From: an uncultured Lachnospiraceae bacterium
Lineage (GTDB): Bacteria > Bacillota > Clostridia > Lachnospirales > Lachnospiraceae
DNA length: 54,390 bases
NCBI GenBank assembly: GCA_910577765.1
Contig: CAJTOV010000010.1
Location: 1 to 54,390 of the forward strand
Direction: 5' to 3'
Part shown: positions 15,356 through 24,566 of the stretch, piece after piece
Numbering within the stretch: position 1 is the stretch's first letter
Layout of the letters: every line of letters begins with the position of its first letter
The notes under the pieces: generated by a model
Database searches by the model: none
What the model saw: only the letters and a program-made list of their open reading frames with translations
What the model was told of the DNA's origin: nothing
Made by a program: the position numbers and the translations under genes

Positions 15356-15913
15356 TTATACTCTGGACAGATACTCGCCGGTACGGGTATCGATCTTGAT
15401 CTTGTCCCCATTGTCCACAAACAGGGGTACATATACCGTGGCTCCGGTCTCAACCGTAGCCGGCTTGGTAGCGCCCTGGGCCGTGTCCCCCTTGAAGCCC
15501 GGCTCGGTGTTGGTGATCTCCAGCTCCACGAATAAGGGCGGCTCCACGGAAAATACCTTACCGTTGTAGGAGCATACCTTGCAGGTGTCGTTCTCCTTGA
15601 CAAACTTCAGCGCATCCCCGATTACATCCTTGGTCAGGGCCATCTGCTCATAGTTCTCCATGTTCATAAAGTTGAACAGATCCCCGTCCGCATACAGATA
15701 CTGCATGTCCACCCGGTCAATCCTGGCAGAGGGGAACTTCTCGGTGGGACGGAAGGTTCTCTCCACTACGGAACCGGTCATAACATTCTTAATCTTGGTT
15801 CTCACAAAGGCAGCACCCTTGCCCGGCTTCACGTGCTGGAATTCTACGATCTGAAATACTGCGCCCTCAATCTCCAGGGTAATGCCGTTTCTAAAATCAC
15901 CTGCTGAAATCAT
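15356..15913 (-). CDS. efp: Translation elongation factor P
   Basis: A 185-residue, three-domain EF-P of standard length. It enters the ribosomal E site and relieves stalling at proline runs. The loop HVKPGKGAAF carries Lys32, the position that is modified in Firmicute EF-P. The C-terminal domain ends DKIKIDTRTGEYLSRV as usual. The ATG at 15913 follows AAGGAGGAATATC. It is flanked by yqeG upstream and a strong terminator downstream. Confidence 0.96.
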   Translation of the reverse strand: MISAGDFRNGITLEIEGAVFQIVEFQHVKPGKGAAFVRTKIKNVMTGSVVERTFRPTEKFPSARIDRVDMQYLYADGDLFNFMNMENYEQMALTKDVIGDALKFVKENDTCKVCSYNGKVFSVEPPLFVELEITNTEPGFKGDTAQGATKPATVETGATVYVPLFVDNGDKIKIDTRTGEYLSRV

Positions 15914-16022
15914 GTGATATTCCTCCTTGAATTTGCATACCAGTGGCAGGTCTGGCCATGCCAGCCGTCCTCCGGCGCTTAGTCTGCTTCTCTCGCCGCA
16001 AAATAATCACATATATTTTATA

Positions 16023-16532
16023 CTAAATCTTGTGTTTTTTCAACTGTTTTTTGTAAAAATACAGCACCACTGCCTCCAGCCACCGCTTCACCACAATCTG
16101 GATCTCCTCTTTGGGATGAATGGGCTTTACCAGGATGGAGTATACCCCTGCCCGGTTGGCGCCGTAAATATCCGTAAACAGCTGGTCCCCTACAAACAGT
16201 GTGGTATGCCGGCTGGTTCCCATCAGGTCCATGGCCTTCCGGTATCCCCTCACCGACGGTTTCCCGGACTTGTATATATAGGGGGAATCCACCCGGGCGC
16301 CAAAGGCGGCTACCCTGGGCTCCTTATTGTTGGACAGAAGGCAGGTGCGGATTCCCATGGCATGAAGGGTTCCAAACAGCGTTACTGCCCTCTGGTCTGC
16401 CGGCTGGTCATGGGGCACCAGGGTATTGTCCACATCAAAGATCACGCCGCGGATTCCCTTTCCGTACCAGGTCTCCCAGGGAATCCCGTAAGTGCTGTCT
16501 GTCCATTCTTTTGGGTAAAACTGCTTCAGCAT
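16023..16532 (-). CDS. yqeG: YqeG-family HAD IIIA-type phosphatase
   Basis: A 169-residue HAD-superfamily protein. Motif I is VIFDVDNTLV (nucleophile and acid Asp about residues 33 and 35), motif II is LLSNN, a Lys lies in KPSVRGYRKAM, and motif IV is FVGDQLFTDIYGANR. The substrate of YqeG proteins is not firmly known; related proteins include mitochondrial PTPMT/GEP4-type phosphatidylglycerophosphate phosphatases (family knowledge). It overlaps the nrdR stop by 7 bp, so they are likely co-transcribed. Confidence 0.9.
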   Translation of the reverse strand: MLKQFYPKEWTDSTYGIPWETWYGKGIRGVIFDVDNTLVPHDQPADQRAVTLFGTLHAMGIRTCLLSNNKEPRVAAFGARVDSPYIYKSGKPSVRGYRKAMDLMGTSRHTTLFVGDQLFTDIYGANRAGVYSILVKPIHPKEEIQIVVKRWLEAVVLYFYKKQLKKHKI

Positions 16533-17005
16533 CCTTCTGTTCTGTCTCCTTTATCGCTTTTCAAAAGCTTGCCCAGCTCCTCCATGAAGGTGTTCACATC
16601 CTTGAATTCCCGGTATACCGAGGCAAAACGGACATAAGCCACCTCATCCAGCTGCTTTAACTTCTTCATCACCAGCTCGCCGATGACAGTGGTCTCCACC
16701 TCCCGGTCCTCCATGCCGAAAATCCGGTTCTCGATCTCATCGATCACATGGTTGATCTGCTGGATGGACACCGGGCGCTTGTGGCAGGAATGAAGGATGC
16801 CCGCCTCAATCTTGGAGCGGTCATAAGTCTCCCGGGAGCGGTCCTTCTTGATCACCATCAGCGGCATGGTCTCCAACTTCTCATAAGTGGTAAAACGCTT
16901 CCCGCAGGTCTCGCACTGGCGCCTGCGGCGGATGGAACTGTTGTCATCCGCTGGCCTGGAATCGATTACCTTGGTATCCTGTTCATTACAATACGGACAT
17001 TTCAC
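16526..17005 (-). CDS. nrdR: Transcriptional repressor NrdR
   Basis: A 159-residue nucleotide-sensing repressor of ribonucleotide reductase genes. It opens MKCPYCNEQDTKVIDSRP with a four-Cys zinc ribbon (Cys3, Cys6, Cys31, Cys34) followed by the ATP-cone domain (VIKKDRSRETYDRSKIEAGI). The start is a GTG at 17005, chosen because known NrdR proteins begin MKCPYC and GGAGG lies upstream; an ATG at 17026 would add seven unrelated residues. A TATAAT promoter lies about 80 bp upstream. Confidence 0.95.
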   Translation of the reverse strand: MKCPYCNEQDTKVIDSRPADDNSSIRRRRQCETCGKRFTTYEKLETMPLMVIKKDRSRETYDRSKIEAGILHSCHKRPVSIQQINHVIDEIENRIFGMEDREVETTVIGELVMKKLKQLDEVAYVRFASVYREFKDVNTFMEELGKLLKSDKGDRTEGC

Positions 17006-17059
17006 CCCTTTATCCTCCTTACGCATTCCCCGGTTCAGCCACCCGTTACTCCACGGTCC

Positions 17060-17114
17060 AGACGGCTGTCCGTCTGTTACCAGTTATTATATCCTACCTC
17101 CCACTGCTGCGCAA
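17060..17114 (-). promoter_or_regulatory. Promoter and leader hairpin of nrdR
   Basis: On the minus strand TTGCGC (17114-17109) and TATAAT (17091-17086) are 17 bp apart. The leader then forms AGACGG/CCGTCT with a four-base loop (17075-17060). Confidence 0.75.
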
Positions 17115-17131
17115 GTGGTTTTCCCGACCAT

Positions 17132-17398
17132 TCATCCATTCCCGCAGGTTTTCTCCAGATCCTTTAATTTCTTCACTTCCACCAGAATGATATCGTCCCC
17201 GATCTGCCTGACATCGCAGAAGGGAATCACAAACTCCTTTTCCCTGCCGAAGATGCCGCACAGACAGCCAGGCCCCGGTACGATCAGGTGGGTGATGCAT
17301 CCGGTCTCCGGATTGAACTCCACATCTCCCACATATCCCAGACGCCTGCAGTCGCAGATATTGATGACTTCCTTTCTCCTTAAATCAAAAACACGCAC
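17132..17398 (-). CDS. YlmC/YmxH-family PRC-barrel sporulation-associated protein
   Basis: An 88-residue PRC-barrel protein, the usual size for YlmC/YmxH, a small family conserved in spore-formers whose exact function is unknown. LRRKEVINICDCRRLGYVGDVEF and the end of the strand pattern TGCITHLIVPG fit the family. The GTG at 17398 is chosen: GGAGG is eight bases upstream and the protein then aligns with the family start. A TTG at 17461 would give 109 residues and overlap the upstream gene. Confidence 0.82.
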   Translation of the reverse strand: MRVFDLRRKEVINICDCRRLGYVGDVEFNPETGCITHLIVPGPGCLCGIFGREKEFVIPFCDVRQIGDDIILVEVKKLKDLEKTCGNG

Positions 17399-17457
17399 AG
17401 AATGCACCTCCAGGGAATCCCCCTTCCTGCATTCTATGCGCACCAAGACGGAACCGT

Positions 17458-18273
17458 TCAAAAATCATAAGGTCTGTTTCCCTCCCGAAAGAACCATACC
17501 ATGGTACAGAACAGGTAAGGAACCACCCACAGAAAACCGATTCCCATGCTTAAGACTCCCAGGGCATACAGCCCCAGAAAGCCGGGAAGCAGCCCCCAAA
17601 GCCGCCAGCCTGCCCCTGCCATAAGGTTCCAGCCCTGTCCCAGGCATTCCCCCAGACGCCAGCCAGGGCCGTTCTGGCCCATCCAGTCAGACATTCCCCC
17701 ATAGGCCTGGCTGTCTCCGGCATCCACCTGGTCCATAACCGCCGTCAGAGCCGCCAGGAACCAGGTCCCGGCCAGAAATTCCAGGACCAGGGACACCAGA
17801 ATCCCGGCTGCCGCCAGAACCAGCGCCGGCTTTGCCCCCATATAACGGCTCCATGCAGAAGCCAGCAGCCACAGTCCTCCCCCCGGCACCAGGCCTGCCA
17901 GACCTGCCAGAAGCCATACCAGCCACAGCCCGGCAAAGCCCAGGGGATGGCAGGTCAGGGCAAAAAACAGGTCCCGCTTGTATGCTGCTTTTCCGGCACA
18001 GATCCGGTGACAGATGCAGAACTCCCCTGTCGCAAAGACCAGGGAGCCCACTGTGCAGCATACATAATAGAGGACCATAAGCCCCATACGCCCGTTGTCC
18101 CTAAGCTCCCGGGGCACGGGAGAATGGCCCAGAAGGAAGTCCAGAAATACGTACACCGCCAGAAACCCAAGGTGCATCAGTCCCGCCAGCAGCAGGGCGC
18201 CGCTGGCAGTACCGTAGTGCCCCAGCAGGGACTGTCTGGCCATGGCCTTTGCCTGGGAAGCTTTTGTTCTCAT
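17458..18273 (-). CDS. Polytopic membrane protein, DUF975-like
   Basis: A 271-residue protein with about five to six hydrophobic segments and a short basic N-terminus (MRTKASQAKAMARQSLLGHYG), a pattern like DUF975 membrane proteins. No catalytic motif is visible. The ATG at 18273 follows GGGAGG and overlaps the stop of the upstream gene by four bases (ATGA), so the two are coupled. Function unknown; the family is found mainly in Firmicutes. Confidence 0.65.
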   Translation of the reverse strand: MRTKASQAKAMARQSLLGHYGTASGALLLAGLMHLGFLAVYVFLDFLLGHSPVPRELRDNGRMGLMVLYYVCCTVGSLVFATGEFCICHRICAGKAAYKRDLFFALTCHPLGFAGLWLVWLLAGLAGLVPGGGLWLLASAWSRYMGAKPALVLAAAGILVSLVLEFLAGTWFLAALTAVMDQVDAGDSQAYGGMSDWMGQNGPGWRLGECLGQGWNLMAGAGWRLWGLLPGFLGLYALGVLSMGIGFLWVVPYLFCTMVWFFREGNRPYDF

Positions 18274-18683
18274 ATGCCTGTACCTCCCTGCCACAGCCCT
18301 TTAAGGAAATTATCCGGAACCGTGAAATCCGGGTAAACCGGAAGATTCTGTACCGGCGGCTCCATGGTCACGCTGCTTCCGAGCAGCCCAAGGCCCAGAA
18401 CCAGGCAGATTACCAGCAGGTTTAAACCTACCACAATGCCGGACAGAATCAGCCCTGCCCTGGCCTCCCCCCGCAGGGGCTCCTGCCCTCTGGACAGAAT
18501 TCCAAACAGAATTCCCAGACTTCCAAAAATCAGTCCCAGCCAGCAGCAGCAGGTAATCACTGCCAGAATTCCCATGACAAGGGAGGCCGTTGCCATACTG
18601 TCCGGCGTCTTCTGTCCTGATCCCCCGGAACCATAAGGATCTGCCGGATGGATCCTGTAATCCGTATGCTCCTGATATTCCAT
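18270..18683 (-). CDS. DUF4190-like small membrane protein
   Basis: A 137-residue protein. An acidic, Tyr/Pro/Gly-rich N-terminal tail of about 30 residues is followed by two hydrophobic helices (LVMGILAVITCCCWLGLIFG and AGLILSGIVVGLNLLVICLV) separated by a short charged loop, the DUF4190 layout. Two adjacent Cys triplets give CCC in the first helix. It is coupled to the DUF975-like gene. Function unknown. Confidence 0.65.
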   Translation of the reverse strand: MEYQEHTDYRIHPADPYGSGGSGQKTPDSMATASLVMGILAVITCCCWLGLIFGSLGILFGILSRGQEPLRGEARAGLILSGIVVGLNLLVICLVLGLGLLGSSVTMEPPVQNLPVYPDFTVPDNFLKGLWQGGTGI

Positions 18684-18710
18684 GTATACTCCTTTATCTG
18701 TCTTACAGAA

Positions 18711-18741
18711 ATAACCGTTCCGGTGCTGCCGGAACGGTTAT
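18711..18741 (-). terminator. Hairpin after metQ
   Basis: A perfect 13-bp inverted repeat (18711-18723 with 18729-18741) around a five-base loop, followed on the minus strand by TTTCTGT. It likely ends the met operon, though the T-run is short. Confidence 0.75.
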
Positions 18742-18788
18742 CCCCTGGCGGCTGCTTCCCTGCCCCGGCCACCGTCTGCCTTCCAGCC

Positions 18789-19682
18789 TTAGAACAGCGG
18801 TACCACGGCTCCTGCGTAGGTATCTTCGATAAAGCCCTTAATCTCGTCGCTGGTAAGAACCTCCACCAGGGCCAGGACAGCCTCGTCCTTGTCGTGTCCC
18901 TCCTGGACTGCCACTACATTGCCGTAGGTGGTGGCTGCGATGGAAGCCGCATCCTCAATGGCCAGTGCATCCGACACCTTAAGTCCTGCATCAATGGCAT
19001 AGTTTCCGTTGATCACCGCAATGTCCACGTCCTGCAGGGAACGGGGAATCTGGGCTGCCTCCACCTCCAGAATCTCCAGGTTCTTCGGGTTCTCCACCAC
19101 ATCGGTTTTGGTGGCATTGAGGCCTGCGCCCTCTTTCAGCTTGATCAGACCCTGGGCCTCCAGAAGCAGCAGGGCCCTTGCCTCATTGGTTGCGTCGTTG
19201 GGCACGGCCACCTTGGCTTTGTCCGCAACCGCGTCCAGGGAAGCGGTCTTACCGGCATAGATTCCGAAAGGCTCATAGTGAATGGATGCCGCAGACACCA
19301 GCTTTGTGCCGTTTTCCGCGCAGAACTGCTCCAGATAGGGGAAATGCTGGAAATAGTTGGCATCCAGGTCTCCGTGGTCCAGAGCCAGGTTGGGCTGCAC
19401 ATAATCCGTGTATTCCTTGATCACCAGCTTATAGCCCTTTGCCTCCATGGCGCCTTTGGCTGCCTCCAGAATCTCCGCATGGGGAGCCGGGCTTGCTCCT
19501 ACCACAAGCTCCTTTAATTCTGCAGACGCCTGGCCGGCAGTCCCGGCTTCAGCCGTCTCTTCCTTCCCTGCTTCCGTCCCGGCAGCTGCCGCTGTGGTCT
19601 CTGCAGGTTTGCTGCCTCCGCAGGCAGTCACGCTGGCTGCGGCCAGCACCGTGGCCAGCAGGATTCCCAATGTCTTTTTCAT
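18789..19682 (-). CDS. metQ: Methionine ABC transporter substrate-binding lipoprotein
   Basis: A 297-residue NlpA/MetQ-family lipoprotein. The signal peptide ends in the lipobox VTAC (Cys about 21), followed by a low-complexity Ala/Thr/Glu linker. The mature domain begins LKELVVGASPAPHAEIL and contains YVQPNLALDHGDLDANYFQH, standard for methionine binders. The ATG at 19682 follows AGGAGG. It delivers methionine to MetI/MetN. It is the last gene of metNIQ, 150 bp after metI; the gap holds a perfect 7-bp hairpin (19751-19768). Confidence 0.93.
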   Translation of the reverse strand: MKKTLGILLATVLAAASVTACGGSKPAETTAAAAGTEAGKEETAEAGTAGQASAELKELVVGASPAPHAEILEAAKGAMEAKGYKLVIKEYTDYVQPNLALDHGDLDANYFQHFPYLEQFCAENGTKLVSAASIHYEPFGIYAGKTASLDAVADKAKVAVPNDATNEARALLLLEAQGLIKLKEGAGLNATKTDVVENPKNLEILEVEAAQIPRSLQDVDIAVINGNYAIDAGLKVSDALAIEDAASIAATTYGNVVAVQEGHDKDEAVLALVEVLTSDEIKGFIEDTYAGAVVPLF

Positions 19683-19750
19683 AATGATTCCTCCTCTAAC
19701 TGATATATTCCGTGCGTGGATGCACGGGTGGGCATCTGCCCACAGCTTAA

Positions 19751-19768
19751 GGCATACCGGAGTATGCC
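19751..19768. repeat. Short perfect hairpin in the metI-metQ gap
   Basis: GGCATAC and GTATGCC flank a CGGA loop. There is no T-run, so it is more likely an mRNA processing or stability element than a terminator. Confidence 0.4.
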
Positions 19769-19835
19769 GGAAGCTCTTTTTAGTACTCTGCCGGAACATC
19801 CGCCCCGGCCCGGGCCTGTCTGCCCCTGGCGGTCC

Positions 19836-20501
19836 CTACCGGATGCGCTTGTCGCAGACACGGGCCAGCCGCATACCGGCCTCCTGGATCACCTGGACAA
19901 TGATCACCAGAATGGCCACGGTCAAAAGCATCATATCCGTCTGATACCGGTAATATCCGTAGTTGATGGCAATGGTGCCCAGGCCCCCGCCGCCGGTAAA
20001 ACCGGCCATGGCCGAGTACCCCAGAATGGTGGTGATGGAAATGGCCGCCCCCACCAGCAGGGAAGGCTTTGCCTCCGGCAGCAGCACCTTCCAGATAATC
20101 TGGAAAGTGGAAGCTCCCATGGACTTGGCAGCCTCAATGACGCCTGCGTCCACCTCCTTGAAGGAGGATTCCACCATACGGGCAATATAGGGGGATGCCG
20201 CAATCACCAGAGGCGGCACCACGGCCTTTGCCCCCAGGGCAGTCCCCACAATGGCCCGGGTCAGGGGCAGCACCATGATCAGAAGGATGATAAAGGGGAT
20301 GGACCGCAGCAGGTTGATGGCAATGCCCAGCACCTGCTGTAAGGCCGGGAAGGGACGGATTCCCTCCTTGTCCGTGACCACCAGAATAATCCCCAGGGGA
20401 ATCCCGATCAGATAGGAAATGGCCGAGGACGCAAATACCATAAACAGCGTCTCCCAGATCCCGGTCTTGATCAGCTCAATAATCTCCGGACTAAATATCA
20501 T
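19836..20501 (-). CDS. metI: Methionine ABC transporter permease
   Basis: A 221-residue membrane permease with five hydrophobic helices. The EAA loop VIEAAKSMGASTFQIIWKVL (about residues 127-146) contacts the MetN ATPase. FSPEIIELIKTGIWETLFMV at the N-terminus is typical. It overlaps the end of metN by 11 bp, so they are translationally coupled. Confidence 0.94.
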   Translation of the reverse strand: MIFSPEIIELIKTGIWETLFMVFASSAISYLIGIPLGIILVVTDKEGIRPFPALQQVLGIAINLLRSIPFIILLIMVLPLTRAIVGTALGAKAVVPPLVIAASPYIARMVESSFKEVDAGVIEAAKSMGASTFQIIWKVLLPEAKPSLLVGAAISITTILGYSAMAGFTGGGGLGTIAINYGYYRYQTDMMLLTVAILVIIVQVIQEAGMRLARVCDKRIR

Positions 20502-21507
20502 CTCCCGTCACCTCCTCAAAGAGAATCTTTACCGATTTCAGATAATTCAGGGCACGCCCTGCATCTGCCTCATCCTCGGGAAGCTGGATGATCATCTGGC
20601 CCTTGGCCTTTCCCCCGATATCCCGGGTGGAGGCATACAGAATATTCACCGGTACCTTGCTGGCCAGGATCATATTGGCGATCACCGGCTCCATGGACTC
20701 CCGCCCGTCAAAGGTAATGCGGATCTTCCTGGAATTGTCAAACCGGACATTCTCCACCGCGTCCCCCAGAATCAGCTGGCGGCCGATTCTGGATTTGGGA
20801 TCCGTGAAAATATCGGACACACGCCCCACCTCTGCAATGTGGCTGTGGTCAATGATAGCCACCCGGTCGCAGATGGCCTCAATCACTGCCATCTCATGGG
20901 TGATCACGATCACCGTGATCCCCAGATCCCGGTTAATCTCCTTTAAAAGCTGGAGAATGGACTTGGTGGTGTTGGGGTCCAGGGCGCTGGTAGCCTCGTC
21001 GCACAGAAGAACCCTGGGACTGGTGGCAATGGCCCTGGCAATGGCCACCCGCTGCTTCTGTCCGCCGGAAAGCTGGGCCGGATAAGCTCCTGCCCGGTCC
21101 TCTAATCCCACCAGCTTCAAAAGCTCCATGGCCCGCGCCTGGGCTTTGGCCCTGGGAAAGCCTGCAATCTCCATGGGAAAGCAGACGTTTTTCACCACGT
21201 TCCGCTGGGCCAGCAGATTAAACTGCTGGAAAATCATGCCCATGGACTGTCTGGCCTTTCTCTGCTCCCGCTCCGGCAGGGCCGCCAGGTTCTGTCCTTC
21301 AAAGACCACCTCCCCGGAGGTGGGGATCTCCAGCATGTTGATACAGCGCACCAGGGTGCTTTTTCCCGCGCCGGACAGACCGATGATGCCAAAGATTTCC
21401 CCCTTGCGGATGTCCAGATTAATGTCATCCAGGGCCACCACCGGCCCGTTTGCCGTCTTAAATTCCTTACCCATGCCTTTCAGCCGGATAATCGGTGTCT
21501 CTTCCAT
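20491..21507 (-). CDS. metN: Methionine ABC transporter ATP-binding protein
   Basis: A 338-residue ABC ATPase. Walker A GLSGAGKST (about residues 40-48), signature LSGGQKQR, Walker B VLLCDEATSALD and the D-loop are intact, and the C-terminal NIL/ACT-like methionine-sensing domain (about residues 265-338) is present, which lets high internal methionine inhibit transport. The ATG at 21507 follows GGAGAGG. It starts 22 bp after the pepV stop with no SAM riboswitch or T-box visible in between, unlike many Firmicute met transporters. Confidence 0.94.
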   Translation of the reverse strand: MEETPIIRLKGMGKEFKTANGPVVALDDINLDIRKGEIFGIIGLSGAGKSTLVRCINMLEIPTSGEVVFEGQNLAALPEREQRKARQSMGMIFQQFNLLAQRNVVKNVCFPMEIAGFPRAKAQARAMELLKLVGLEDRAGAYPAQLSGGQKQRVAIARAIATSPRVLLCDEATSALDPNTTKSILQLLKEINRDLGITVIVITHEMAVIEAICDRVAIIDHSHIAEVGRVSDIFTDPKSRIGRQLILGDAVENVRFDNSRKIRITFDGRESMEPVIANMILASKVPVNILYASTRDIGGKAKGQMIIQLPEDEADAGRALNYLKSVKILFEEVTGDDI

Positions 21508-21529
21508 AATCGTTATCCTCTCCCGCTCC

Positions 21530-22936
21530 TTAGCCGCACAGCTCCACAATGATCTGGGCGAACATGGCGGCGCTTACCAGCAGTTCCTCCACCACGGCAA
21601 ACTCGTCGGCCCCATGCATCCGGTTGTCGGTTCCCGGCATACTTGCTCCGAAGGCCACCCCGTTCTTTAAGCTGTGGACATAGGTGCCGCCGCCAATGGC
21701 CAGACATTTCCCTTCCCGGCCGGTATAGCGCTCATAGACCTTTAAAAGGGTCTTGACAAAATCCGAATCCGCGTCCACCTGGTGGGGCGGGGTCATGGAA
21801 TCGTTCAGCAGGGCCAGGCCCTTCTCCGCCATGCGGGCTTTTACCACCTTCAGCACATTGTCCTCATTGCCGCACACAGGCACACGGCTGTCAAACTCTC
21901 CGTCAAGCCCGGAAGCATCCACGGTCAGCATGGAAAATGCCAGGGTAATGCGGCCGGAAACCGCATCCTCCATATCCACCCCCAGGGCGGTTCCATGGAC
22001 GTCCCCGTGGGGCATGAGACCGGCCAGGTCCCTTACCAGCTCCGTCTGGCGGCAGGGGGCCAGAGGCAGTTCACAGACCAGGGCCAGCAGGCCGGTAAGG
22101 GCATTGTTCCCCTCCTCCGGCGTGGACGCATGGGCACCCTCTCCCACTGCGGTCACCGTACACAGGGCGCCCTCCTGCTCCAGCAGGAACCTGACGCCGG
22201 TGCGGCTCTCCACATCCTTTGCCTTCTCCTCCAGGACTGCCGGGTCCAGGCCTTCCACCTGGGCACGGGCCTTGCCGGGTACCACATTGGTCTTGACACC
22301 GGCTTCCACCTTCACCAGCCTGGGAAGGGCCCCGGAGGGGTCAAACCCGGCGGTAAAATGTCCTGCCAGCCGGCCCTTCTCCACATTGACCACCGGATAT
22401 TCCCCGTCCGGGGAAAAGGTCATGGGAGCCTCCTCTTCCTTGCTGTAATAGTAACGGATATCCGAGCTGCCACACTCCTCGTCGGTGCCCAGAATCAGCC
22501 GCACGTTCTTCTTAAGGGGAATCCCCAGCTCCCTGACGCAGCGGATGGCGTAGAGGCCGGCCACTGCCGGACCCTTGTCATCGGCGGTTCCCCGGCCATA
22601 CACCTTCCCGTCCTGTTCCACCGGGTCATAGGCTCCGGTTACGGTCCAGCCCTCCCCGGCAGGAACCACGTCCAGGTGGGCCAGAATATCCAGCTGTCTG
22701 GGCAGGGTGCCGTCAAAGTCCACACAGCCTACATACCCGTCATAATCCACGGTTTCCAGACCATATCCTTCCGCCATGTCCAGGGCCGCGTCCAGACACT
22801 CTGCTGCCCCGGGGCCGTAAGGCATATCTTCCTCCGGCGGCATCTTCTCGCTGTTGATCCGGCACAGTTCACAGATATCCTCCACAAACTCCTGGCGGTG
22901 TTCCCGCATATAGGCTTCGATTCTCTCCTTATACAT
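21530..22936 (-). CDS. pepV: Dipeptidase of the PepV/Sapep M20 family
   Basis: A 468-residue zinc metallopeptidase of standard PepV length. DILAHLDVVPAGEGW carries the first metal His, GTADDKGP the bridging Asp, and GTDEECGSSD the catalytic Glu pair; HGADEFAVV near the end holds the last metal His. The large lid domain between residues about 190 and 380 is present. It splits dipeptides inside the cell and is directly upstream of metN, suggesting a peptide/amino acid salvage link. Confidence 0.92.
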   Translation of the reverse strand: MYKERIEAYMREHRQEFVEDICELCRINSEKMPPEEDMPYGPGAAECLDAALDMAEGYGLETVDYDGYVGCVDFDGTLPRQLDILAHLDVVPAGEGWTVTGAYDPVEQDGKVYGRGTADDKGPAVAGLYAIRCVRELGIPLKKNVRLILGTDEECGSSDIRYYYSKEEEAPMTFSPDGEYPVVNVEKGRLAGHFTAGFDPSGALPRLVKVEAGVKTNVVPGKARAQVEGLDPAVLEEKAKDVESRTGVRFLLEQEGALCTVTAVGEGAHASTPEEGNNALTGLLALVCELPLAPCRQTELVRDLAGLMPHGDVHGTALGVDMEDAVSGRITLAFSMLTVDASGLDGEFDSRVPVCGNEDNVLKVVKARMAEKGLALLNDSMTPPHQVDADSDFVKTLLKVYERYTGREGKCLAIGGGTYVHSLKNGVAFGASMPGTDNRMHGADEFAVVEELLVSAAMFAQIIVELCG

Positions 22937-22973
22937 CTGTTACAGTCTCCTTTCCTTTTTACTGCTGCTGCCG

Positions 22974-24566
22974 TTACTCCCGGCCAAACTCGCTGAGCTT
23001 TAACCCGGGGTTCCGTTCCAGTACCATGCCCACGCTCCAGCTGTTGACAAACAGAAGCAGCGGGTTGTCCTTTAAATCCTTGATCCGCTTCATGTCCGAG
23101 GTGCCCTGGATCTTTGCCACATCCACCTCTGACTTGTTCTCGATCCAGCGGATATATTCGTAAGGAAGCTTCTCCAGCTTCACATCCACGTTGTACTCAT
23201 TCTCCAGACGGTAGGTAAGCACCTCAAACTGCAGCTCTCCCACCACCCCCACAATGATCTCCTCCATGCCGGTGTTAAACTCCTGGAAGATCTGGATGGC
23301 GCCCTCCTGGGCGATCTGGGTCACTCCTTTTAAAAACTGCTTCCGCTTCATGGTATCCACCTGCCGCACCCGGGCAAAATGCTCCGGCGCAAAGGTAGGA
23401 ATTCCCTCAAACTCGAACTTTTCGCTGGCATTGCACAAGGTATCCCCGATGGAAAAAATCCCCGGGTCAAAGACGCCGATAATATCCCCTGCAAAGGCTT
23501 CCTCCACGATCTTTCTGTCCTGGGCCATCATCTGCTGGGGCTGGGACAGGCGCAGCTTCTTCCCGCCCTGGATATGGGTCACTTCCATGCCTGCCTCAAA
23601 CCTGCCGGACACGATCCGCATAAAGGCGATCCGGTCCCTGTGGGCCTTGTTCATATTGGCCTGGATCTTGAACACAAAGGCGGAAAAATCCTTCCCAAAG
23701 GGGTCCACCTGCCCGGTCTTGGTCCTTCTGGGCAAAGGGGAGGTGGTCATCTTTAAGAAATGCTGGAGAAAGGTCTCCACACCAAAGTTGGTCAGGGCTG
23801 ACCCGAAAAATACCGGGGACAGATTGCCGCGGCTGACCCGCTCCTGGTCAAACTCGTCCGCCGCCCCGTCCAGCAGCTCGATCTCATCCAACAGCTGCCT
23901 GTGGTAATCGTATCCGATCCGTTCCTCCAGCTTCTCCGCATCCAGGGAAAAGGTCTCCGAGGCGATCTCCTTCTGGCCTCCCATGGCTGCCGTAAAGGTG
24001 GTGATCTCCTTTGTAAACCGGTCATAGACCCCTTTGAAATTCTTGCCGCAGCCAATGGGCCAGTTAATGGGGCAGGTACGGATTCCCAGGACATTTTCAA
24101 TATCATCCATCAGGTCAAAGGGGTCCTTGGCCTCCCGGTCAAACTTGTTGATAAAAGTAAAAATGGGAATGCCCCGCATGACGCAGACCTTAAACAGCTT
24201 GATGGTCTGGGCCTCCACACCCTTGGAGCCGTCGATGACCATGACCGCGCTGTCTGCGGCCATCAGGGTCCTGTAGGTATCCTCCGAGAAATCCTGGTGC
24301 CCTGGGGTATCCAGAATATTGATACAGTAACCGTCGTATTCAAACTGCATCACCGATGAGGTGACCGAGATTCCGCGCTCCTTCTCGATCTCCATCCAGT
24401 CGGACACCGCATGTCTGGCGGCCTTCCGGCCCTTGACCGTGCCTGCCAGGTTGATGGCGCCTCCGTACAGCAGAAACTTCTCCGTCAGGGTCGTCTTACC
24501 TGCGTCCGGATGGGAAATGATCGCAAAGGTTCTCCGTTTTGTGATTTCTTCATTGATGTTTGACAA
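22974..24566 (-). CDS. prfC: Peptide chain release factor 3
   Basis: A 530-residue translational GTPase that recycles RF1/RF2 after termination. GTP-binding motifs are SHPDAGKTT (G1), DTPGHQDF (G3) and NKFDREAKD (G4). EIEKERGISVTSSV is the switch I region. The start at the TTG 24566 (MSNINEEITKRR) is chosen because GGAGG is eight bases upstream and the length then matches the family; a TTG at 24599 has no ribosome site. The gene overlaps the end of the upstream hydrolase gene by 17 bp. Confidence 0.94.
   Translation of the reverse strand: MSNINEEITKRRTFAIISHPDAGKTTLTEKFLLYGGAINLAGTVKGRKAARHAVSDWMEIEKERGISVTSSVMQFEYDGYCINILDTPGHQDFSEDTYRTLMAADSAVMVIDGSKGVEAQTIKLFKVCVMRGIPIFTFINKFDREAKDPFDLMDDIENVLGIRTCPINWPIGCGKNFKGVYDRFTKEITTFTAAMGGQKEIASETFSLDAEKLEERIGYDYHRQLLDEIELLDGAADEFDQERVSRGNLSPVFFGSALTNFGVETFLQHFLKMTTSPLPRRTKTGQVDPFGKDFSAFVFKIQANMNKAHRDRIAFMRIVSGRFEAGMEVTHIQGGKKLRLSQPQQMMAQDRKIVEEAFAGDIIGVFDPGIFSIGDTLCNASEKFEFEGIPTFAPEHFARVRQVDTMKRKQFLKGVTQIAQEGAIQIFQEFNTGMEEIIVGVVGELQFEVLTYRLENEYNVDVKLEKLPYEYIRWIENKSEVDVAKIQGTSDMKRIKDLKDNPLLLFVNSWSVGMVLERNPGLKLSEFGRE

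Noticed and set aside
18711..18741. SAM riboswitch near metQ.
   Set aside because: It is a simple perfect hairpin downstream of metQ, fitting a terminator.
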